A program made the position numbers and the translations under genes. A stretch of DNA of 40,335 nt from Oscillospiraceae bacterium (GTDB lineage: Bacteria; Bacillota; Clostridia; Oscillospirales; CAG-382), in NCBI GenBank assembly GCA_015065225.1, contig SVQR01000009.1, positions 1 through 40,335 on the forward strand. The letters run 5' to 3'. The notes under the pieces are model-generated. The model saw nothing but the letters and a program-made list of their open reading frames with translations, searched no databases and was not told where the DNA came from. Of the stretch, positions 16,448-25,691 are shown one piece after another; the first letter of the stretch is position 1, and each line of letters opens with the position of its first letter.

Positions 16448-18664
16448 ATGCTCACATACAAAGACAGACTCGCAATGATGCGACAGACAAAAATACGTCA
16501 CACAATTGAAAAAAGAAAACAGAACGGCTACACCGACCTTGACGATTTCGGTACGGTTCCCCTTCCGGAAGACTACGGCTACGGTATAAAACCGGTATAT
16601 TCCGAAAGCGGATCCTTTTACGGATATTCGGGGATGTGTGAGAATTTCTGTATACTTATGGATGCCCATGCACCTTATGTTGACCCTGTGGAGATGCTTT
16701 GCGGAAGATGGCGCGATATGCTTGTGAATTACAGAGGGGATCTTCACTATCTTCCGGACTGGCGAAAGGCAGACCCGAAGATAAAAGAGTTTCTGGAGGG
16801 CGGTGTCACCAACCAATGGAGCATGAGATGGGATGAGAAGAATTTCCCTTATGACCATCTGAAGCCCTTGCAGGAGCTGTACAATATCTCCACAGGTATA
16901 GACGGAGATGCCCATTTTGCCTGCGATTACAGTATAGGCTTTGAGCTCGGCTTCGGCGGTATGCTCCGAAAGATAGAAAAGTACAGAAAGATAAATCCCG
17001 ATAAAGCCGAATTCTACGATGCCGAAGAAAAGACGATACAGGCAATAGTGCGCTTTATTGACAGACATATTGCCGAGATAGAAAGACAGCTCACCTTTGA
17101 GCAGCGCCCCGAAATACGTGAGTCTCTTTCGGAAATGAAAAAGGTTTGCGAGAACATAAGGCTTGGTGCGCCGAAGACATTTCATGAGGCTTGTCAATGG
17201 ACAGCGTTCTTCAACTGTGCTTCGAGGATATATACAAGAGACGGCGCAGGCTTCAGACTTGACGGTCTTCTTTATCCCTTCTACGAGAATGATATCAAAA
17301 ACGGCATACTTGACGATGAAAAGGCTAAGTTCCTTATCGCAAATCTGTTGCTTATAGATCCGCATTATTATCAGATATCGGGTGTTGACGAAAATGACAA
17401 GGATATGACAAATCATCTGTCGTATCTCATACTTGAGGCGGCAGACAGCATAGATATCTCCTGCAATCTCACGGTAAGATGCCATGATAACTGCGATAAG
17501 AAATTTTTTGACAAGGCGGTGTATTATCTCCTTAAAAACAAAAACGGCTGGCCTCGCTTTACCAATGACGATGCTCTTTGCCGCGGCTACATGAGAAACG
17601 GCGTTGACAAAAAGACCGCTCGTGAAAGGATCGCCGTAGGCTGTAACTGGATGTGTGTGCCGGGACTTGAATTTCCGATGAACGATACCGTCAAGATAAA
17701 TGTAGCAAAGGTGCTGACAGTGGCTCTTGAGGAGATGAGAAATGAGACGGATAAGAGTTCGGAACGTCTTTTTGAGATATACGAAAAGCATCTTGTGCGT
17801 GCAATAGACGTTACGGCACAAGGTATAAATCTTCATATAGACAACGCATGGGCGGTAACTCCCGAGCTTGTGATGAATCTCATGATGAAGAACACCATAG
17901 AAAAGGGTGAGGATATCTCGCAGTGTGCGGAGCTTTACACTGTGGGCGTTGACGGTGCGGGACTTGCGGTGGTTGCGGACTCCTTCGGTGCGATATGCGA
18001 GAGGGTAGAATCGCAGAAGCTTCTGACCTGGGAACAGCTCTACGAGGCACTTGACAATGATTTTGCCGATGAGAGAATAAGAAAGATACTTGATTCAACT
18101 CCGAAATACTGCGGCGGAAATACCGTTTCCGACAAGTGGGCAAAGCGTCTTACAGACAGTTGGGTAAAACACATAAGAGCTCAGAAAATGCCAAAGGGAA
18201 GATGTCTTGTCCCCGGATGGTTCAGCTGGGCAAGAACGATAGAATACGGAAGCCGTGTGGGTGCAACACCCAACGGCAGAAGAAGCGGAGAACCGATATC
18301 CCACGGAGCAAATCCCAACCCCGGCTTCCGAACTGACGGTGCGGTAACGGCACAATCCAACGGTATAGCCTCTGTACAGTGCGGATACGGAAATACAGCA
18401 CCGCTTCAGCTTGAATTTGATCCCAAGCTCTGTGATGATGATTTCGGAGTATCGGTGGTAGGATCGCTTATACGTTCACACTTTGAGCAGGGCGGTACAC
18501 TGATAAATATAAATGTCCTTGACAAGCAGAAGCTGCTTGAAGCGAACGAGGATCCGGACAGACATCCCGATCTTGTTGTGAGAGTTACCGGATTTACGGC
18601 ATACTTTGCGAGCCTTTCGCCAAAGTTCAGACAGCTGGTGGTGGAGAGATTTCTTGAAGGATGA
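16448..18664 (+). CDS. glycyl radical enzyme (pyruvate-formate-lyase-like), atypical active-site loop
   Basis: VRVTGFTAYFASLSPKFRQLVVERFL glycyl loop (Gly715, 23 residues from the C-terminus); AVGCNWMCVPGLEFPMNDTVKIN at the expected thiyl-Cys position. Confidence 0.88.
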   Translation: MLTYKDRLAMMRQTKIRHTIEKRKQNGYTDLDDFGTVPLPEDYGYGIKPVYSESGSFYGYSGMCENFCILMDAHAPYVDPVEMLCGRWRDMLVNYRGDLHYLPDWRKADPKIKEFLEGGVTNQWSMRWDEKNFPYDHLKPLQELYNISTGIDGDAHFACDYSIGFELGFGGMLRKIEKYRKINPDKAEFYDAEEKTIQAIVRFIDRHIAEIERQLTFEQRPEIRESLSEMKKVCENIRLGAPKTFHEACQWTAFFNCASRIYTRDGAGFRLDGLLYPFYENDIKNGILDDEKAKFLIANLLLIDPHYYQISGVDENDKDMTNHLSYLILEAADSIDISCNLTVRCHDNCDKKFFDKAVYYLLKNKNGWPRFTNDDALCRGYMRNGVDKKTARERIAVGCNWMCVPGLEFPMNDTVKINVAKVLTVALEEMRNETDKSSERLFEIYEKHLVRAIDVTAQGINLHIDNAWAVTPELVMNLMMKNTIEKGEDISQCAELYTVGVDGAGLAVVADSFGAICERVESQKLLTWEQLYEALDNDFADERIRKILDSTPKYCGGNTVSDKWAKRLTDSWVKHIRAQKMPKGRCLVPGWFSWARTIEYGSRVGATPNGRRSGEPISHGANPNPGFRTDGAVTAQSNGIASVQCGYGNTAPLQLEFDPKLCDDDFGVSVVGSLIRSHFEQGGTLININVLDKQKLLEANEDPDRHPDLVVRVTGFTAYFASLSPKFRQLVVERFLEG

Positions 18665-18681
18665 TATTTAAACCTATATCA

Positions 18682-18712
18682 AGGGCGACTTGGAGACAGG
18701 TCGCCCTTTTTT
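18682..18712 (+). terminator. intrinsic terminator after the GRE operon
   Basis: AGGGCGAC-TTGGAGACAG-GTCGCCCT + TTTTT. Confidence 0.9.
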
Positions 18713-19030
18713 GAATTCGGAATACGGAATTGTAGATTGGAAGCAAAGAAAACGAAGATTTCTTTATAGTTTGCATTGCAAACTTCTGCTTCGCTTCCTT
18801 CAATGATTGGATGGATTCGGGAGTGCACTCTCGGAGTTGGTGTATAGAGTGCGATTTAAGTGCTTCCATAGAAGACACCACCCGTCTGTTTCGTAGCCAC
18901 CCTCCTCGGGGAGGAGGTCAAAAACTGCGACGCCTGATTATGGCAAAAGCCAAAAAAATAAAGTAAATCAATAATTTCAATCAAGTAACAAAAGCTACAA
19001 ATTATCGCAAAAAAAGTGCGGCAGCGAAAC

Positions 19031-19210
19031 TTAGGGGCTTCGCCCCCAAGCGTCGTTTTTTTGATTACAAAGAGTTTGCAAAACTCTTCTTTTTCGCCGT
19101 TGAAAAAACTTGAAGGAAGAATTCTTTGAATTCTTCCAAGTTCGCTTGCGAACTTTATAATGCTCTCGCCGGCAGGCGAAAGATAACAAACAGAAGTCGA
19201 TAACAAATAA
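19031..19210 (+). repeat. modular multi-hairpin intergenic repeat, copy A
   Basis: GGGGC-TTC-GCCCC; AGAGTTT-GCA-AAACTCT; GGAAGAATTC-TTT-GAATTCTTCC; AAGTTCGC-TT-GCGAACTT; CGCC-GGCA-GGCG. Confidence 0.7.
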
Positions 19211-19283
19211 ACGCATTACAACAGCAAATCCGCCAATTCCGAACCCACATTCAAAAAAGTTCCTCTCCCGTCACTTTCATAAC

Positions 19284-19312
19284 TTGAAATATTCACATAT
19301 ATATTTTATAAT
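19284..19312 (+). promoter_or_regulatory. promoter of acyl-CoA synthetase-like gene
   Basis: TTGAAA-17-TATAAT. Confidence 0.7.
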
Positions 19313-19330
19313 AGCATTACAACTTGCAAG

Positions 19331-19345
19331 GTAAACGATGTTTAC
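19331..19345. promoter_or_regulatory. palindrome, candidate operator for the downstream TetR
   Basis: GTAAAC-GAT-GTTTAC about 12 nt past the predicted TSS. Confidence 0.4.
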
Positions 19346-19382
19346 TTTTTGAATCTCTCCCATCCCGAAAGGAATCCGACAG

Positions 19383-21086
19383 ATGAAATACACCCCAAAA
19401 TATGTTTACAATGTGCGCGAGTACAGATCAATACGCGAGATGCTGGAGACCAATTGCGCCGAATTTGCCGGCAAGACCGCTTTTCTCTTCCGTGAGAGCG
19501 GTATCTCCCTGCAGATAAGCTATGAGAGACTTCTGAGAGACGTAAGGTCTCTTGCAACTTATCTTTGCAGTCTCGGACTTGAGGGAAAGCACATTGCCGT
19601 GACGGGCAAGAACTCCTACTATTGGGCGGTAACTTATCTTGCGACAGTATGCGGTGTCGGTGTTATCGTTCCTCTGGATAAGGACCTTTCCGAAAAGGAG
19701 ATAGATTTTATCCTTGAACACTCGGAAACGGATGCGGTTATGATATCCCCCGAGCTTTCGGAAAAATTTGAAGGCTGTGCCGACGGCAGAAAGAAACTTT
19801 ATATGAATGATATCCTCACATATCTTCACGAGGGCGAGGAGCTTATAAAGAACGGCAACAGAAGCTACGCCGAGCATAAGGTTGACCCTTACGGCATGAG
19901 CGCGATACTTTATACCTCCGGTACTACGGGCGTTGCAAAGGGAGTCATGCTGTCACAGAACAATATCGTCAGCGATATCGAACATATCCTGCGCTGTGTA
20001 AAGGTATGCCCCGAGGACAGATCCATCTCCGTGCTTCCGCTTCACCATACTTACGAGTGTACAATAGGATTTATCGCCATGCTTTACTGCGGCGCGAGCA
20101 TCGCTTTCAATGATTCGCTCAAGACCTTGAAAAAGGATCTTGCGGAATACAAGCCCACCATATTTGTGTCTGTCCCGATGATACTTGAACGATTCCATAA
20201 GCTGGTAAAGGATAAGTACAACAAGATAAAGGGCGGCAACGGCATACTTGCTCTCCAGAAAACAGCGGCAAAAATAACCAATCTTGAGATAAGAAAAAAG
20301 ATATTCTCCGCTGTCGGCGAGGCGTTCGGCGGAAAGCTCAGACTCATACTCTGCGGTGCTGCACCGCTTGATCCCGCGATAAACAAGGATTACGAGCTTT
20401 TTGGCATAAAGGTCTACATCGGCTACGGACTTACCGAGACATCCCCCGTTTGTCTTATGCACAGCGATTTTTACAGAAATTCCGATGACAACGGCTACCC
20501 GATGGCAGGAACTTATGCAAAGATAGTCGATCCCAACAGCGAAGGCGTCGGCGAGCTTGCGGTCAAGGGACCCAATGTTATGCTCGGATACTATAAAAAT
20601 CCCGAAGAGACGGACAGAGTGCTCCATGACGGTTGGTTCCTGACAGGAGACCTTGCGTTGCAGGATGCGGAAAAGGGTACATTCAAGATAGTGGGCAGAG
20701 CCAAGAGCATGATAGTCACCCCCAGCGGAAAGAAAGTATTCCCGGAGGAACTTGAGATGCGTCTTTGCGAAAGTCCCCTTGTCGAGGAATGCATGGTGTT
20801 TGCAACGGATGACAACGGAAAGCCCGTCATTACCGCATCGGTATACCCCAACGAAGAGGAAGTAATGAAGCGGCTTATCAAGAAGGGCTATAGCGAGAAC
20901 ATTGCCGAAGAATCTTCCGAGGAATACGAAAAAGAGACAAAGGCGCTTCTTACCGCACTTATCACCGAGGTGAACGACGAAGTCCCGGTATACAAGATTA
21001 TAAAGAGGCTTATCGTCAGAAAGGACGAATTCGAGAAGACCACCACAAAAAAGATAAAGAGGAACGCGGAAGGAAATCTGAAGTAA
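19383..21086 (+). CDS. AMP-dependent synthetase/ligase (long-chain acyl-CoA synthetase-like)
   Basis: ILYTSGTTGVAKGVMLSQNN; GYGLTETSPV; DGWFLTGDLA. Confidence 0.92.
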   Translation: MKYTPKYVYNVREYRSIREMLETNCAEFAGKTAFLFRESGISLQISYERLLRDVRSLATYLCSLGLEGKHIAVTGKNSYYWAVTYLATVCGVGVIVPLDKDLSEKEIDFILEHSETDAVMISPELSEKFEGCADGRKKLYMNDILTYLHEGEELIKNGNRSYAEHKVDPYGMSAILYTSGTTGVAKGVMLSQNNIVSDIEHILRCVKVCPEDRSISVLPLHHTYECTIGFIAMLYCGASIAFNDSLKTLKKDLAEYKPTIFVSVPMILERFHKLVKDKYNKIKGGNGILALQKTAAKITNLEIRKKIFSAVGEAFGGKLRLILCGAAPLDPAINKDYELFGIKVYIGYGLTETSPVCLMHSDFYRNSDDNGYPMAGTYAKIVDPNSEGVGELAVKGPNVMLGYYKNPEETDRVLHDGWFLTGDLALQDAEKGTFKIVGRAKSMIVTPSGKKVFPEELEMRLCESPLVEECMVFATDDNGKPVITASVYPNEEEVMKRLIKKGYSENIAEESSEEYEKETKALLTALITEVNDEVPVYKIIKRLIVRKDEFEKTTTKKIKRNAEGNLK

Positions 21087-21148
21087 AGCACTTGGCGGAG
21101 TGATGCATTCCGATCGATGTTTTACAGAAAGTATCAAAGGAAAAATAT

Positions 21149-21721
21149 ATGCGAACTTCAAATATTCAAAGCCGTGAAAAATTTATTGTTGCGGCGATAG
21201 ATGAGATGCAGGAGCACGGTATCTCGGACTTTTCCATAAGGAGAGTTGCACAAAGATGCGGTGTTTCCAGCGGAGCTCCGTATAAGCACTTCAAGAGCAA
21301 GAATGACCTTGTGCTGGAGGCCATACGTTTTATCAACGGAAAATGGGGCGAGATACAGTATGATGTCGTAAGGAAATGCGGTGACGATCCGCGAAAGAGG
21401 CTTGTTGAGATAAGTATAGCCTACGTGAGGTTCCTTTGTTTAAACCCCGTTTATCAGTCCGTATTGATGCTCAGCGACAACTCGCTGCTTCCCGAACAGA
21501 TAGCCGAAAAAGCAAAGCTTAGTGCACTCAGCGAGCGTATCGTCGGAGATTACTGCCGCAAAGTCGGTATGAATGACACCGACAGAAAACGAAAGACATA
21601 TGCTGTAAGGAGCTTTATATACGGTGCGGCATTTATGATTAACTCCGGCATATTCAAATGCGATGATGAGAATCTCACCTTTGTGCGTTACTGCATAGAG
21701 CGTGAATTCGATCTTGAATAA
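21149..21721 (+). CDS. TetR/AcrR family transcriptional regulator
   Basis: N-terminal HTH: FSIRRVAQRCGVSSGAPYKHFKSKNDLVLEAI. Confidence 0.92.
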   Translation: MRTSNIQSREKFIVAAIDEMQEHGISDFSIRRVAQRCGVSSGAPYKHFKSKNDLVLEAIRFINGKWGEIQYDVVRKCGDDPRKRLVEISIAYVRFLCLNPVYQSVLMLSDNSLLPEQIAEKAKLSALSERIVGDYCRKVGMNDTDRKRKTYAVRSFIYGAAFMINSGIFKCDDENLTFVRYCIEREFDLE

Positions 21722-21864
21722 AAAAGCGCAGTCATCGCAAGAAATCCGAAAAGAATCAAATGACGACGGTTAAACGGTCATATAATGTCACATAATATAA
21801 AAGTATAGATCAAAAGTCGGCAGTAAACGGCTAATAACGGGAAAGGACGGTAATTACAGTTATC

Positions 21865-22554
21865 ATGGAAAGAACGGCGTTGAAGAACAGGAAGCTTCCC
21901 GATTACACCAAGGGAGAAGAGATATTCAACATGGTATCGCACATAGTAGGCGGTGCGCTCGGAGTTGCGGCTCTGACATTATGTGTTGTATTTTCATTTA
22001 TAGAATGGGATGCGTACAAGATCGCAGGATCATTTATATACGGATTTTCCGTGGTGCTTCTGTATACTATGTCAAGTCTTTATCATGGTATCACGCCCAA
22101 GAAGGACATTGCGAAAAAGGTATTCCAGGTCATAGACCACTGCATGATATTCATACTCATAGCGGGAACGTATACTCCTATAACCATAAGTGCTATGCGT
22201 GAGGTGAATGCGCCTCTTGCGTGGGTGGTATTCGGATTCGTATGGGGGGCATCTGCGTTGGGCATAACGCTCAATGCGATAGACATAAAGAGCTATAAGA
22301 AATTCTCCATGATATGCTATCTTGTTATCGGCTGGTGCGCCATCTTTACTTTGAAATGGCTTATTGAGGCGATAACGCTTACCGGATTTCTGTTTATCCT
22401 TCTCGGCGGCGTATCTTACTCTATAGGAGCTATGCTTTACAGCCTCGGACACAAGAAGGGATTGAAGTATATGCATTCTGTGTTCCATATTTTTGTGGTA
22501 TTCGGCACTGTCCTGCATTTCTTCGGGATATTCTTTTATGTTGTCATGAGATGA
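21865..22554 (+). CDS. hemolysin III / PAQR family membrane protein
   Basis: EEIFNMVSHIVGGALG; SSLYHGI; IDHCMIFILIAGTYTP; seven hydrophobic segments. Confidence 0.93.
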   Translation: MERTALKNRKLPDYTKGEEIFNMVSHIVGGALGVAALTLCVVFSFIEWDAYKIAGSFIYGFSVVLLYTMSSLYHGITPKKDIAKKVFQVIDHCMIFILIAGTYTPITISAMREVNAPLAWVVFGFVWGASALGITLNAIDIKSYKKFSMICYLVIGWCAIFTLKWLIEAITLTGFLFILLGGVSYSIGAMLYSLGHKKGLKYMHSVFHIFVVFGTVLHFFGIFFYVVMR

Positions 22555-22579
22555 TATATTGATATTTTGATATAATTTT

Positions 22580-22610
22580 AAGGTGACTCTTTTCAGGGCC
22601 ACCTTTTTTG
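22580..22610 (+). terminator. intrinsic terminator
   Basis: AAGGTGaC...GgCACCTT-like stem (AAGGTG/CACCTT) followed by TTTTTT. Confidence 0.7.
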
Positions 22611-22655
22611 ATTATGAATATTGAAGTCGGAATGTATCGAATGCGGAATCGCGTT

Positions 22656-24251
22656 TTAATCTTCTTCTGCAGGCTTCTTCTTGACAGGCTTATTCTTCGT
22701 ACCGCACTTGGGACAGATCTTGCTGTCGGCAAGGTTTACCGGTTCACCGCATTTTGTGCAGAATACCATGTTGGGATTGTTCTGCATATTTGATCGGATC
22801 TTGAAAAGTGATGCGTTGGACTGAGCCTGATCCTGCATCGGAGGTATCTGCGAATCAGGATAGGGAGGCATTCCCTGAACAGGGATGTTTGGTATCATCA
22901 TCGGCTGTTCTTTTTTCTTTTTGAAAAGGAGTATTATCAATAATATCAATATTACCGCGACAACAACTGCCACTGCGAGCAGTATCGGGGTAAGGTCACT
23001 GCCTTTGTCGGTTTTCTGCTGTATCGGAGGTTGCGGAGGTGGAGGCATACCGTAAGGATCGTAGCCGTTTGGCGGCGGAGGTGGAGGCATCATTCCTCCC
23101 ATAGGAGGCTGTCCCGGTTGTTGTCCCTGTACCGGCGGTAGTGCCTGTTGCTGTCCCTGCGGTACATTACTGCCGGAGCTTCCGATATTTACCGTAGCTG
23201 TGGGATAATCTGCGGTTTCAAGAAGCCTTGAGAAGTCGGAATAATAATCGCTGCCCGGAAGCTCACGGAAGCGGAAAACATGAAGTCTGCCGTCCGAGAA
23301 GCTGTACATATATGTATCGTTGAAGGCAAATCCCAAATCACCGATGGAAGAGTCTGATTCTTCGGTGAGTTTTATCCTTGCGTAGTAATCACCGCTTACC
23401 GTAAGGAAGTCTGCTTTTTTATCTTTCGATCCGTATATTCTATCAAATTCCTTGAGAACGTCTGCGTCTTTGGTATACTTCTCGCGTGATATCTTTTCCT
23501 GCTCGTCCTTGCCGAGGCTTCCGTATACATCGTGACAACTGTACAGTATACTGACGGTATTTCGTCCGTCGGGTGCAAATTCGGTTCTTGAAACATCTTC
23601 CGTCCTTCTGTCCGATACGGTTCTCCATCCCGCGGGAACGGTGAAGGAAAGTCCGCTGTCCGTTTCTGTATAAACAAAGCTGTCGGATGATGCACCACCG
23701 TCACTTGCGGAAAAGTCCATACTTTCTATCACGGTCTTCTCGGATGTCGGCGCGTCTTTGAAGCATACCCATACAAGCGAGATGACATTACCATCATTAA
23801 CGGTGGTATATGAAAAGTTTGTCGTCTCTTCGTCGCCATCGTAGTTTGTTGTTTTTATAAACATTGCCTTGCCGGTATCGACTATCTCGTCATCGCCTGC
23901 GAGATTTGCAAGTTCGGTTTGGTTAAGGCTCATAAAGTCGTCAAATGACGTTTCGGTGACGGTTACATATATCTGTTCGTTAAAGTCCTCGGAAAGTGCG
24001 ATGGCGACCGTGCCGTAATCCGACATCTCCTCAACCACTTCCCGAAGATCCGGGGCCTCATCGAACACGGGGCTGTCGGCTATATCCGGAGTGAGGACAT
24101 GGAAGCCGTCAGGTAAGTTCAGATTGAAGGTTTCCTTTCGGGCGAGATCCTTTTCTCTGAGCTGCAGTGTCACCCAACCGGCGTTTGCGGTAAGACCGAG
24201 AGTGAATATACAGGCAAACAATGCCGAGAATATGGGAGTGATCTTTTTCAT
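22656..24251 (-). CDS. secreted/membrane protein: signal peptide, extracytoplasmic domain, Pro-rich linker, TM helix, C-terminal zinc ribbon
   Basis: MKKITPIFSALFACIFTLGLTANAG; PPPPPPNGYDPYGMPPPPQPP; LTPILLAVAVVVAVILILLIILLFKKKK; FCTKCGEPVNLADSKICPKCG. Confidence 0.8.
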   Translation of the reverse strand: MKKITPIFSALFACIFTLGLTANAGWVTLQLREKDLARKETFNLNLPDGFHVLTPDIADSPVFDEAPDLREVVEEMSDYGTVAIALSEDFNEQIYVTVTETSFDDFMSLNQTELANLAGDDEIVDTGKAMFIKTTNYDGDEETTNFSYTTVNDGNVISLVWVCFKDAPTSEKTVIESMDFSASDGGASSDSFVYTETDSGLSFTVPAGWRTVSDRRTEDVSRTEFAPDGRNTVSILYSCHDVYGSLGKDEQEKISREKYTKDADVLKEFDRIYGSKDKKADFLTVSGDYYARIKLTEESDSSIGDLGFAFNDTYMYSFSDGRLHVFRFRELPGSDYYSDFSRLLETADYPTATVNIGSSGSNVPQGQQQALPPVQGQQPGQPPMGGMMPPPPPPNGYDPYGMPPPPQPPIQQKTDKGSDLTPILLAVAVVVAVILILLIILLFKKKKEQPMMIPNIPVQGMPPYPDSQIPPMQDQAQSNASLFKIRSNMQNNPNMVFCTKCGEPVNLADSKICPKCGTKNKPVKKKPAEED

Positions 24252-24345
24252 GATGTATCTCCTTGCATATTATTGTATGGTGTGCTTCTTTATATAAAGT
24301 GCTGAAGTGTGGGGGCTGGTCTGATACTGTAGTGCGGTTGTTTTG

Positions 24346-24462
24346 TATCGACTTCTAATTGCTACCTTTCGCCTCACAGGCGTTTTTTACTACAGCCCAA
24401 AAGAAGAATTTTGCAAACTCTTTGTAACCAAAAAACTGCCGTTCAGGGGCAAAGCCCCTAAC
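24346..24462 (-). repeat. modular multi-hairpin intergenic repeat, copy C
   Basis: Reverse complement matches copy A (TTAGGGGCTTTGCCCC...GTTACAAAGAGTTTGCAAAA...AGGCGAAAGGTAGCAATTAGAAGTCGATA) but lacks its two middle hairpins. Confidence 0.65.
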
Positions 24463-24594
24463 CCCCCCGATTTTTGTTGCCGAATTTTTTGGTTTGAAGT
24501 AATTTGGAACTGCGTATTAGCCTCGCCCTCCGGGAGAAGTGACGGAGAGGGACGCAGGAATAACAAATATTCTGATTTCGCAGCGACCTTCCCC

Positions 24595-24629
24595 AAATCC
24601 TGAATCCTATCTCCTAAATCCTGAATCCT
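24595..24629. repeat. direct repeat AAATCCTGAATCCT x2 (21-bp period) at the 3' end of the aldolase gene
   Basis: Copies at 24595-24608 and 24616-24629. Confidence 0.7.
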
Positions 24630-25383
24630 TCTTCATCTCGCCGAGAACGGAACGCGCCTTGTCAAACAGCATTGTCCAGTCCGCACCGGCGGTAAGCATA
24701 TCTATATCAAGCTCCGACCACTTTTTGATGGTTTCCGCCGAGTGACCGCCCGCAAGTCCGATGTATTTTCCGTGAGCGCGAAGGATCTTTATTGCTTTGT
24801 CGAGAAGCTTCATGGTGTTGTCGTCAAAGACTTTACCTATCTCACCTATCGAACCGGAAAGGTCGTTGGGACCGAATATGAAACCGTCGATATAAGGTAT
24901 CTCAACTATCCTTTCAAGGTCGTCTATGATTCCGATATGTTCTATCTGTACGAATCTGCACATATCAAGATTGTGCTTTGCGGTATACTCATCCGCATCT
25001 ACGGCACCATAGCCCAGAGCACGCAGAGGTCCGAAGCCGCGTGTTCCGAGTGGCGGATACAGCGTCGTTCCGATTATCCTCTGTGCTTCCTCGTATGAAC
25101 GTATCATCGGGAACACAATCCCGTCCGGACCCATATCCACTATCTTTTTTGTAACTGTCAGATCATCCTGCGGGACTCTCACAATAGCGGGCGTGCCTGT
25201 GGATTTTGCCGCATTCAGATGACACAGCGCATCCTTGCAGGAGATACAGGTATGCTCCATATCTATCCAAATATAGTCAAATCCGACATAGCCGAGAAGC
25301 TCGCAAAGCGAAGGGTCGGTAAGGCTTACGAGTGTACCGCAAAGCTTTTCGCCGCGTCTGATTCTTTCCTTGAGTTTGTTCAT
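24607..25383 (-). CDS. HpcH/HpaI aldolase family protein
   Basis: GFDYIWIDMEHT; PAIVRVPQDD; GPDGIVFPMIRSYEEAQ; IDGFIFGPNDLSGSIG. Confidence 0.92.
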   Translation of the reverse strand: MNKLKERIRRGEKLCGTLVSLTDPSLCELLGYVGFDYIWIDMEHTCISCKDALCHLNAAKSTGTPAIVRVPQDDLTVTKKIVDMGPDGIVFPMIRSYEEAQRIIGTTLYPPLGTRGFGPLRALGYGAVDADEYTAKHNLDMCRFVQIEHIGIIDDLERIVEIPYIDGFIFGPNDLSGSIGEIGKVFDDNTMKLLDKAIKILRAHGKYIGLAGGHSAETIKKWSELDIDMLTAGADWTMLFDKARSVLGEMKKDSGFRR

Positions 25384-25627
25384 GTATATATCCTCCGATG
25401 TACCCGATGTAATGTTCAAACAAAGCAGTTTCTTTTGATATCAATAATTATCTGTCTTTTATTTCATCTTTACCATTATATTCCGATTATGTGAATTTTT
25501 CAATCATAAACAGATAGCTAATAAAAATCCGCAGCAAAAAAGCTATTGTCAAATTCAACAATTTTTCTATAATAATTTTTCTCAATCCGTCAAAATTGAT
25601 AAAGAATAAAAATATCGAAAAAAACTC

Positions 25628-25656
25628 TTGACAAACAAAAACCGTTGTGTTATAAT
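25628..25656 (+). promoter_or_regulatory. tRNA promoter
   Basis: TTGACA-17-TATAAT with TGn. Confidence 0.85.
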
Positions 25657-25691
25657 AACAATGTTCCCGCGAGGAACACAACGAAATATAC

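Noticed and set aside
16292-17836. 514-aa minus-strand ORF antisense to the GRE gene
   Set aside because: Low-complexity-like translation with no family motifs; the opposite strand encodes a clear GRE. Artefact of codon bias.
19953-21161. 402-aa minus-strand ORF antisense to the acyl-CoA synthetase
   Set aside because: No recognisable domain; sense strand is an unambiguous AMP-binding enzyme.
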